DNA from: Aquarana catesbeiana
Lineage: Eukaryota > Chordata > Amphibia > Anura > Ranidae
Length of the DNA stretch: 64,000 bases
Direction of reading: 5' to 3'
Assembly: GCF_042186555.1 (NCBI RefSeq)
Contig: NC_133335.1
Span: 171,860,562 to 171,924,561, forward strand
Positions 56,377 through 64,000 of the stretch are shown here, piece after piece. Position numbers and translations under genes: made by a program. Each line of letters starts with the position of its first letter. Position 1 is the stretch's first letter. The notes beneath the pieces were generated by a model. It was not told the origin of the DNA. It searched no databases and worked only from the letters and a program-made list of their open reading frames with translations.

Positions 56377-57327
56377 TTAAAGAGGTTGTAAAGGTAAAAG
56401 GTTTTCTCACCTTAATGCATTAAGGTAAAAAAACTTTCAATTGAAGCTCCCCACAGTCCCCCATTATACACTTAAAGTGGATGTAAACCCGATTCATGAA
56501 ATTTGAGCTGGGCACATATATTTGCAGTGTTTTCTTATCTCTCTTTAAAGCCCTAAGTCCTGTGGCTTTCTCCTGCTCCGTTCTCCTGTTATCAGCATGA
56601 GAACCTCTGACAAGTTCTCCGACAACTATAATAAAACCAGGCGGAATTTTGTGTCAGGGTGGGTGCTATAAATAGATTAGCAGAGAGCTGGCCTATTCAC
56701 AGCACAGCTCTGCAAGTCTCTGCCTATGTGGAGGGGGGATGTGCCTTTCCTCCAATCAGCTGTCTTACAGTGTATGGCAAGAATCCACACCCACTGGTGA
56801 ATCAAGAAGAGAAAATTTTAACAGATCGTGCACTTTCTAAACAGTATATAAAGCTATAGGAAGACAGCAGATATACGTGTAAAACTTAGGTAGGGAGATT
56901 TGTTTCATCTCTGACTTCACGGGGTATATGTGAGGGTTTACATCCACTTTAACTTAGCCTTCTCTTGACCCAGCGTTGTCCTGTCTGAAGCAGCTCTTCT
57001 CCCCTCTCTCACGGGCTTGGCTGAGAGCAGAGGGAGTCATTGGCTCCAGCTGCTCTAAGTCAACTAATGTGAGGAAGGAGTGGGAGGCAGGGCCAAGTAG
57101 CGCTGTTTGTGTCTATAGCACACAGTCAGGCTCGAGAACAAGCCTGCACGAGTGCCCCCATAGCAAGCGGTTGCTATGGGGGCACTTGGAGAATAGGAGG
57201 AGCCGAGAGACCTGGCGGGGGAGTCCCAGAAGAGGAGGTTCGAGACCGCTCTGTGCAAAACCATTGCACAGAGCAGGTAAGCATTACATGTTTGTTATTT
57301 TAAAAAAAGCCTTTGCAATCACTTTAT
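56377..57327 (+). mobile_element. TTAA MITE (AGAGGTTGTAAAGG family) with nested MITE
   Basis: Begins TTAAAGAGGTTGTAAAGGTA and ends CTTTGCAATCACTTTATT, giving terminal repeats of about 15 imperfect bases. Interior phrase CCATTGCACAGAGCAGGTAA. The MITE at 56472-56952 splits it. Confidence 0.7.
56472..56952 (+). mobile_element. Nested TTAA MITE
   Basis: Begins TTAAAGTGGATGTAAACCC and ends GGGTTTACATCCACTTTAA, with TTAA at both ends. Gives the uninterrupted version of the site that carries the 192-bp insert in the copy at 52890-53578. Confidence 0.87.
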
Positions 57328-58730
57328 TAAAAACTGAGTCGTCTTTCAGATTTCATCACAGCTGAAAAGCTTCCGGCAAACGTTCTCACTCATTGCAACT
57401 TTAAATGCAATGCATTGTAATTCTGTATTTAATTTGTTTCTTTATTTCATGCTACCAGGTCTTTTTAAAATATTTTTCTTTGCTTTGTCCAGTACCTATG
57501 AAATATTATGTATGCACATCTTGCATTCTTATATGTAGCCAGCAGAGAGAGCTCTATTTTTTTGTGTTCTCTAGGCTATTATCTTAGGCTGTTTTAAAGA
57601 ACAAAACCTCTTTACAGAGGTCATTAGCTTAAAGCGGACCTTCAGTCATTTTTTCAACTTTGCATCCATTAAATCTTCTGCCCTTGTTGTTTTAACATTG
57701 GATAGTAAAACATTTGTTTTCTGCCAGTAAGTACAATACACAGCCCACTTCCTGTTTCTTCTGTGGTAAAAAGCCTAGGCTTATGACATCATGCACAGCT
57801 CTCTCTCCCTCTCTCCTGAGAGTTTGCCAGGAAGGGATGGGGGTGAGTCATAAGAGGGCCAATGAGAGCTGCAGGGCTGCAGAGATGGAGGCGTGCCTCT
57901 TGTGTGTTTGTGTAAATCCAAGAAGGAAGCTGCTCACAGTTAAAATGGTTGCAGCCAGACTCAGTGGAGGGAGATTTATGCAGCATATTTGGCAAGTACA
58001 GAATCACAGTATATATAAAATAATAGGCGGTTATTTCAAGTGGTTGAAGGGAAGCTTCAGAATGGCAAAGATGTTTTTATTACAAATTATGTGAGCAGAC
58101 AAAATACACACACACACAAGTAAATTAGTCAGAGTAGTAGCTACTCCACCCTACTGCCTTTCCCACTTGTTTTTTTAGTTGGCTCTATGAAGTTCTAGTC
58201 AGAAAGACAGTCTGAAGGCAAACAGCCACTGCTGCGCTCTCTATATTCATAACTCAGAATGCGTCAGTTACACCTGTGTCAGTGCTGTACACTATAGGAA
58301 AGCTTTTGTTTATTTAAACAAATACATATATTAGAAATAGAAATAGGTATAAAACATCAGCTAAAACATTTAGTAACCTAAACAAATTAATTTCCAGAAC
58401 ATGATTGGTTTGCCTGTAATACGTGACATAACTACACTAGGTGAATTCCATCTAAATTATAAGCCAGTAACCAACAATTTTTAGTCTTCATAACCTGTGT
58501 GCTCTGTCATATTAATCACATTTTATGTATATGCATTAAGACTAGAGTCAGCCCATTACAAGCTCTATTATTCATACTGGTTTTACTGGTTCCGTATCCC
58601 CTTATACAAGACACTAAAAAATACTGAATCCCTACTAAGGACTTTGAAGATACCACACCAAAAGTTTAAATTCACATTTTTATTATACAAAAGACTTTAA
58701 AAAGGTTCAAATAGAAAAACGTAATTAAAT
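57328..58730 (+). other. Intron segment, no gene seen
   Basis: 57629 starts TTAAAGCGGACCTTCAGTC, resembling a MITE end, but no convincing right end was found before about 58100. The rest is AT-rich. Confidence 0.45.
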
Positions 58731-58734
58731 AAAT

Positions 58735-59240
58735 AAATACGAATAAAATAGAAAAAATAATAATAGTAAGGCTATATGAAAATGGAGACATCAATGCCCT
58801 CTGAGATTAGAATCCCTACTAGTCCCTTATTAAAGATGGTCCACAACATTTGAGGGGAAATTGCTTATTAGATTCTGTCCAGAAAGGACCAAATTATGCA
58901 GGTACATCAATAAAACAAACACAGTGCTTAATAGATCACTGATTACCCTTTGTGGTATTCATAATGGCCCAAGGGGTTTCCCAACTACATCCCTACATCG
59001 TTTGGCCATTATGAATACCACAAAGTGTATTCAGTGACCTATTAAGCACTATGTTTTATTGATGTACCTGCATAATTTTGTCCTTTCTGGACAGAATCTA
59101 ATAAGCAATTTCCCCTCAAATGTTGTGGACCGTATTTAATAAAGAAACAGTAGGGATTGTACAGTCTGGGGGGTTGATGTCTTATTTTTCATGTAGCCTT
59201 ACTATTATTATGTGTTATTTTTTTTAATCTATTTTTTCCC
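58735..59240 (+). mobile_element. Inverted-repeat element (arms about 200 bp)
   Basis: Left AATAATAGTAAGGCTA...AGAATCCCTACT and right AGTAGGGATTGTACAG...TAGCCTTACTATTATT are reverse complements, as are GGTATTCATAATGGCC and GGCCATTATGAATACC at the centre. No clear ribozyme-like motif or target duplication. Confidence 0.8.
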
Positions 59241-59608
59241 CTAGATAGTATTACATACTTCCTCTAATTAAAATTTAAACATCTAAATTTGAATCTGGCT
59301 GTTTTTTCCTGGTATGCAGTGGTCGCAATTCTTCTTTCCTGGTTAAAGCTGCAAGTACGTTGAATATCTATGACAGGTAGTATGATTGTTTGTAACACTT
59401 ACAGTGGGGACAGAAAGTATTTAGACCCCCTTAAATTTTTCACTCTTTGTTATATTGCAGCCATTTGCTAAAATCATTTTTTTCCTCATTAATGTACACA
59501 CAGCTCCCCATATTGACAGAAAAAAAACAGAATTGTTGACGTTTTTGCAGATTTATTAAAAAAGAAAAACTAAAATATCACATGGTCCTAAGTATTCAGA
59601 CCCTTTGC

Positions 59609-61215
59609 TCAGTATTTAGTAGAAGCACCCTTTTGATCTAATACAGTCATGAGTCTTTTTGGGAAAGATGCAACAAGTTTTTCACACCTGGATTTGGGGA
59701 TCCTCTGCCATTCCTCCTTGTAGATCCTCTCCAGTTCTGTCAGGTTGGATGGTAAACGTTGGTGGACAGCCATTTTTAGGTCTCTCCAGAGATGCTCAAT
59801 TGGGTTTAAGTCAGGGCTCTGGAGGGCCATTCAAGAACAGTCACAGAGTTGTTGTGAAGCCACTCCTTCATTATTTTAGCTGTGTGCTTAGGGTCATTGT
59901 CTTGTTGGAACGTAAACCTTTGGCCCAGTCTGAGGTCCTGAGCACTCTGGAGAAGGTTTTCGTCCAGGATATCCCTAAACTTGGCCGCATTCATCTTTCC
60001 CTCGATTGCAACCAGTCGTCCTGTCCCTTCAGCTGAAAAACACCCCCACAGCATGATGCTGCCACCACCATGCTTCACTGTTGGGACTGTATTGGACAGG
60101 TGATGAGCAGTGCCTGGTTTTCTCCACACATACTGCTTAGAATTAAGACCAAAATTTCTATCTTGGTCTCATCAGACCAAAGAATCTTATTTCTCACCAT
60201 CTTGGAGTCCTTCAGGTGTTTTTTTTACCAAACTCCATGCGGGCTTTCATGTGTCTTGCACTGAGGAGAGGCTTCCGTCGGGCCACTCTGCCATAAAGCC
60301 CCGACTGGTGGAGGGCTACAGTGATGATTGACTTTCTACAGCTTTCTCCAATCTCCTGACTGCATCTCTGGAGCTCAGCCACAGTGATCTTTGGGTTCTT
60401 CTTTACCTCTCTCACCAAGGCTCTTCTCCCCCGATAGCTCAGTTTGGCCAGACGGCCAGCTCTAGAAAGGGTTCTGGTCGTCCCAAACGTCTTCCATTTA
60501 GAGCCCTTTCACACTGAGGTGCTTCAAAAATGCCTTAAAATGCCTTAGCGTTTTTACTGCATTTTTGAGGCGCTAGCGGTAAAATTACCGCAACGCTGTG
60601 GGCGTTTTAACTTGAATTGAAGCATGAGCGTCAAAGAACAACCCCACCTCCCTACATGTAGATGATAATTTTTCTGCTTGTATGTTTACCTTTTTGTGAG
60701 ATCATGTGACTTTTCTACAGCTCAGGGCAGATTATAGGCGCTATTCAGGAGTTTTTACAGCGCTTTCAATTCATTTCAATGGAGAGGGGCGTTTTTGAAG
60801 CGCTTTTTTCAACACCCAAAACCTGCTCCAAAGATGCTGCTTGCAGGACTTTTCTCAATGACCCTAGCACAACGCCTCAGTATGAAAGGGTCCATTGAGA
60901 TGCATGGGGAGCGTTTTATGAGCGCTTTAATAACGCTATTTTTTGCGCTAAAAACCCGCAAAAACGCCTCAGTGTGAAAGGGGTCTAAAGGATTATGGAG
61001 GCCACTGTGCTCTTAGGAACCTTAAGTGCAGCAGAAATTTTTTTGTAACATTGGCCAGATCTGTGCCTTGCCACAATTCTGTCTCTGAGCTCTTGAGGCA
61101 GTTCCTTTGACCTCATGATTCTCATTTGCTCTGATTCTCATTTGCTCCGACATGCACTGTGAGCTGTAAGGTCTTATATTAGACAGGTGTGTGGCTTTCC
61201 TAATCAAGTCCAATC
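59609..61215 (-). pseudogene. Tc1-like transposase pseudogene
   Basis: Recognisable in pieces on the minus strand. The N-terminal DNA-binding region lies above the nested MITE (about 61215-60990). Then ITVAELQRCSQEIGESCRKS, a SDETK segment with the first catalytic Asp (near 60165), GGGSIMLWGCFSAEGTGRLV, QQDNDPKHTAK with the second Asp, and PDLNPIEHLW with the Glu. At least three frameshifts separate these (near 60215, 60145 and 59825), besides the MITE insertion, so no active protein is made. Confidence 0.9.
60501..60985 (+). mobile_element. MITE nested in Tc1
   Basis: Ends GAGCCCTTTCACACTGAGG and CCTCAGTGTGAAAGGGGTC are inverted repeats, with TA on each side (60499-60500 and 60986-60987). 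It separates CTTCCATTTA from AAGGATTATGGAGGCCACTG of the Tc1 coding region. Interior repeats of GCGTTTTT(G)(A)AGCGC type. Confidence 0.85.
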
Positions 61216-61574
61216 AGTATAATCAAACACAGCTGGACTCAAATGAAGGTGTAGAACCATTTCAAGGATGATCAGAAGAAATGGACAGCACCTGAGTTAA
61301 ATATATGAGTGTCACAGCAAAGGGTCTGAATACTTAGGACCATGTGATATTTCAGTTTTTCTTTTTTAATAAATCTGCAAAAATGTCAACAATTCTGTGT
61401 TTTTCTTAAATGATTTTAGCAAATGGCTCCAGTATAACAGAGTGAAATATTTAAGGGGGTCTGAATACTTTCCGTCCCCACTGTATATATACCCAGATAT
61501 CTGTGTCTACCTGTCTGTCTGTGTACATGAATATGTGTGGATGATGTTTATTTTTGCTTTGCTCTATGTCAGTT

Positions 61575-61612
61575 CTCCTTAAGGAAGCGGGATTTGTCCC
61601 TGCAAAACATGT
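61575..61612 (+). other. Hammerhead-like motif
   Basis: Reads CTCCTTAAGGAAGCGGGATT then TGTCCCTGCAAAACATGTTGG. GGGA/TCCC forms the stem after a degenerate box (CTTAAGGAAG), and AAAACATG stands in for GAAACGCG. No inverted partner was seen; sequence to its right is displaced by the element at 61739. Confidence 0.35.
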
Positions 61613-61738
61613 TGGAGAGTCTTGCAGAACACCCATATAACCATCTGGGGATATGTTCATTTGTAACTGATAACTTATATAACTGTGGATGTTTCACAAT
61701 TGACACCTATGTGTTAGGATATTTTTCTATTTTAACTA

Positions 61739-62640
61739 GGGTTGCACCGATACCAATACCGGTATCGGTGCCGATGCTAAACAATTGCACAAGTATCGGT
61801 ACTCATACAAATGCACTGATACCTGAAACTGATACTTTCAGACTCAGTTCTCTGAGCGGGATTCTCCCACTGACAGCTGAAATGTAAAGAAAAACAAATA
61901 AAAATCCGGAAATTATCGATAGGGACCGACCCCCTGTTGAAGCGGTAGCTGAAGTGTTAAAGAAGTCTGTGACGTCATAAGGGGGCGTGGTCATCGGATG
62001 ACATGACCACGCTCCCTTATGACGTCACAGTCCCAGCATGCCCTGGGACTGTGACGTCATAAGGGGGCGGGGTCACCGCCTATATAAGTCATTGCGGAGC
62101 GCTCACACAGCATTACACCGGGAGAGAATGTCGTGTCAACATCGGAAGAAGAGAAGAGGGAAGAAGACGACGCAGAAGTCCTAGCAAAAGAGCAGCAGAA
62201 GATAGCGGAGGAGCCGGCAGAAGTACCGGACACCGGGAGAAGAGGTCAAACACCGGGAGAAGAGGCCGGAGAGCGGGAGAAGAACTGGACACTGGGAGAA
62301 GAGGCCGGAGAGAGCGGCGAAGTCGGAAGAAGACCCCCAAAGTCGAAAGAAGACCCCCGGAGCTGTCTAATAAATTACTATAAAAACCTGTGTAGTGTGT
62401 TTTTTTTTTTTTATTGACACTTTTTTTCCCTAGGTGAATGGGTAGGGGTAGCCCATACTCATTCACATAGGGTGGGGGGACGCAGGGCGCCCACCCTCCC
62501 CCAAAGCACCCACCCCCCATGTTTAGGGCATACGGTTCGGGGGGGGGGCGCTGGTATGCCCTTGGAGGGGAACCCATGCAGGCTTTTTATTTAAAATTTG
62601 CCGTGGAGTTCCCCCTCAAGATTCATACCAAACACAGTGC
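61739..62640 (+). mobile_element. Foldback-related composite fragment
   Basis: Begins AGGGTTGCACCGATACCAAT. It holds a palindrome about TGACGTCATAAGGGGGCG...CCCCCTTATGACGTCA (61967-62070), a TATATAAG, a GAAGAA-rich tract and a block TTTAAAATTTGCCGTGGAGT then TCCCCCTCAA like the arms of 38960-41909. One arm is mostly missing. Confidence 0.6.
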
Positions 62641-62909
62641 CTGGCATTGTCGGATCCCCGCACCAGTGTGAACCCGGCTCGCAAGGTGTCAATCTCGCCG
62701 ATAAAAGTGGTGAGATTGACACAATATCAGACAACAATACAGAAGTTGACCAAAGGGTGGTGGTAAAGAGCTGAAAAACCACGTGATTTGGTGAAAGTTG
62801 GCTGAAAAAGTTCTGCCGTGTGTATGCAATACAAACTTGTGGCCAACGCCCTTTGTACAAAAATCCAAGGGAAAGTTTGTACAAAGTCCTATCATGTGTA
62901 TGAGGCTTT
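62641..62909 (-). mobile_element. Harbinger-type element, right-end fragment
   Basis: Contains GAAAAAGTTCTGCCGTGTGT, then TTGTGGCCAACGCCCTTTGT and ends CTATCATGTGTATGAGGCTTTA. These are the reverse of the left end at 38064 (AAGCCTTATACACACG, GGGCGTTGGCC). The start of the element is lost. Confidence 0.55.
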
Positions 62910-63044
62910 AGGTTGATCTTGGTAGGGATTCAGTATTTTTCAGGATTTTAATGTATATATACACTTTATATTCTACCTTCTCTTCCATAAATGTGATATA
63001 TCTCTGGAGGTGATATACAAAATATGCCAACACGAAACACCAAC

Positions 63045-63157
63045 CTTCAGTCCGGATGGTGAATGGAGAGTCTGCCAATCGTTTGGCTGAAAACTGGCCA
63101 CCCAGCGAAGTCATCAAGAAGCAGAGGGTGAAAAATCCAATCCCCAGCACAAAAATC
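63045..63157 (-). CDS. MGAT5B: MGAT5B coding exon with transmembrane anchor (113 nt)
   Basis: After 1 nt completing a split codon, the minus strand reads IFVLGIGFFTLCFLMTSLGG, then QFSAKRLADSPFTIRTE. Mammalian MGAT5B has LFVLGIGFFTLCFLMTSLGGQFSARRLGDSPFTIRTE. It encodes the type II signal-anchor (about 18 hydrophobic residues) that holds the enzyme in the Golgi. The acceptor is ctacag and the donor GAAG|gttggt is unusual but fixed by phase with the exon at 16825-16972. The short cytoplasmic tail and start codon are on an exon outside the window. Confidence 0.96.
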
Positions 63158-63524
63158 CTGTAGATTGTGAAAAAATAAGATTTACCCTACAGACAACAAT
63201 AACAAGACATTTACCGACAGAAACATGTTACATGACGCACTTTGCCAGAAGATGTATCTGCCTAATACATCTTGTCAGACCAGAAAAATATTTGATACGG
63301 TTTGATTTTAGGGTGAGGAGCTACATTACATTTATTAAACACAGAAATAAATGTGGAAGAGCATTACCATGTCTCCCAATTTTATGAGATGAGAAAGAAG
63401 GGCAGCGTTTAGAACAAACTACACCGCTACACACACACACCGCTAGTTACATGAACCATGAAAAATTGTTATACAGAAAAGGATTGGTAAAGTAGTATTT
63501 GGGGATATACCCAACTAATCTTAA

Positions 63525-64000
63525 CCACTTAAGCCCCGGACCATCTGGCTGCCCAAAGACCAGAGCGTTTTTAGCGATTCGGCACTGCATCAATTTAACT
63601 GACAATTGCGCAGTCATGCAACGTGTCTCCCAAACAAAATTAACATCCTTTTATCCCCACAAATAGAGCTTTCCTTTGGTGGTATTTGATCACCTTTGTG
63701 GTTTTTATTTTTTGCGCTATAAACAAAAAAAGAGCGACAATTTTGAAAAAAAGCAATATTTTTTACTTTTTGCTATAATAAATATCCCCAAAAAATATAT
63801 ATATAAAAAATGTTTTTTTTCCTCAGTTTAGGCCGATACGTATTCTTCTACATATTTTTGGTAAAAAAAAAAAAATAAGTGTTTATTGATTGGTTTGCGC
63901 AAAAGTTATAGCGTCTTCAAAACAGGGGATAGTTTTATGGCATTTTTATTAATAATTTTTTTTTATTAGTAATGGCGGCGATGTGCGATTTTTATCGTGA
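63525..64000 (+). mobile_element. piggyBac-type element, cut by window end
   Basis: Starts CCACTTAAGCCCCGGACCAT after TTAA (63521-63524), and continues with AATTGCGCAGTCATGCAACG and TTTCCTTTGGTGGTATTTGA, the same modules as 42008 and 53975. The right end is beyond 64000. It lies in the intron upstream of the transmembrane exon. Confidence 0.75.

Larger units (their letters stand above)
59402..61483 (-). mobile_element. Tc1-like transposon, degenerate
   Basis: Ends CAGTGGGGACAGAAAGTATT and AATACTTTCCGTCCCCACTG are inverted repeats, flanked by TA (59400-59401 and 61484-61485). Inner inverted copies (TCCTAAGTATTCAGACCCTT near 59587; AAGGGTCTGAATACTTAGGA near 61320) give the IR/DR layout of Tc1 elements. 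The length of 2.08 kb includes the 485-bp nested MITE at 60501-60985. Confidence 0.93.
16973..63044 (-). other. MGAT5B: MGAT5B giant intron (about 46 kb)
   Basis: Separates the transmembrane exon from the stem exon. Its donor is GAAG|gttggt and its acceptor is tttacag. All features listed between these positions are inside this intron. I found no second host gene within it on either strand. Confidence 0.85.

Noticed and set aside
58735..59240. Hammerhead-like motif at the centre of this inverted repeat
   Set aside because: The arms are clear, but the centre has no CTGAnGA or GAAA box, so it was not added to the motif family.
62113..62577. 154-aa Leu/Ser/Pro-rich ORF on the minus strand
   Set aside because: It is the antisense of the GAAGAA- and G-rich blocks of the foldback-related fragment.
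63158..64000. First coding exon and promoter of MGAT5B
   Set aside because: I looked for the N-terminal tail and an ATG in phase upstream of the transmembrane exon; none is seen before the window ends, where a TTAA element begins.

Overview
The window is nuclear DNA of a vertebrate, most likely a frog and probably ranid-like. It contains one recognisable host gene, split into short exons with conserved splice phases, in AT-rich intron sequence packed with DNA-transposon and retroelement copies. The frog call is inferred from the repeat types (TAA-flanked MITEs with TIRs of the type GCCGCGTACACACG, TTAA-flanked CCACTT...AAGTGG elements, Tc1 copies, a DIRS element). No species can be fixed from the sequence alone.

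The host gene is MGAT5B (GnT-Vb/GnT-IX, a GT18 beta-1,6-N-acetylglucosaminyltransferase) on the minus strand. Eight coding exons were located by protein similarity and checked by splice phase: 63157-63045 (transmembrane exon), 16972-16825, 12742-12633, 10750-10677, 9323-9156, 1478-1314, 1197-1028 and 123-1 (cut by the window edge). Every junction joins in frame, giving about 356 contiguous residues. The first coding exon lies beyond position 64000 and the catalytic C-terminal exons lie before position 1. The intron between the first two exons seen is about 46 kb.

Region by region. 1-9 kb: three exons, a decayed L1 ORF2 tail, a Harbinger MITE, a foldback element and a hAT element. 9-17 kb: four exons, a 42-bp minisatellite and a large inverted-repeat element with 14-bp target duplications. 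17-30 kb: intron with MITEs, several inverted repeats and a 1.1-kb minisatellite of about 34-bp units. 30-34 kb: a piggyBac-type element inside an older ribozyme-like element, then a hAT element that carries a minisatellite. 34-37 kb: a CAGCAACAATAGACC-type minisatellite, then an internally deleted DIRS element whose only ORF looks like a gag-tyrosine recombinase fusion. 38-43 kb: a Harbinger-derived element with a transposase fragment, invaded by a 2.95-kb near-perfect foldback element, a piggyBac-type fragment and a hAT MITE. 43-57 kb: inverted-repeat elements, a tRNA-derived SINE, nested TTAA MITEs, hAT MITEs and mariner/Tc1 pieces. 59-61.5 kb: a Tc1 element with a broken transposase and a nested MITE. 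61.7-63 kb: foldback and Harbinger remnants, then the transmembrane exon. 63.5-64 kb: the start of another TTAA element.

The most unusual signal is a short motif of the form CTGAnGA-AG-stem-GAAA(n)GC, resembling a hammerhead ribozyme core. It recurs at about ten sites, often as two divergent copies at the centre of an inverted repeat. Some of these elements also share an AATAAA and a GCGC...TTTCACTTT end, and three insertions have 12-15-bp target duplications. This suggests a retroposed, partly inverted-dimer, ribozyme-bearing repeat family. All of this was read by eye; no folding or database search was run.
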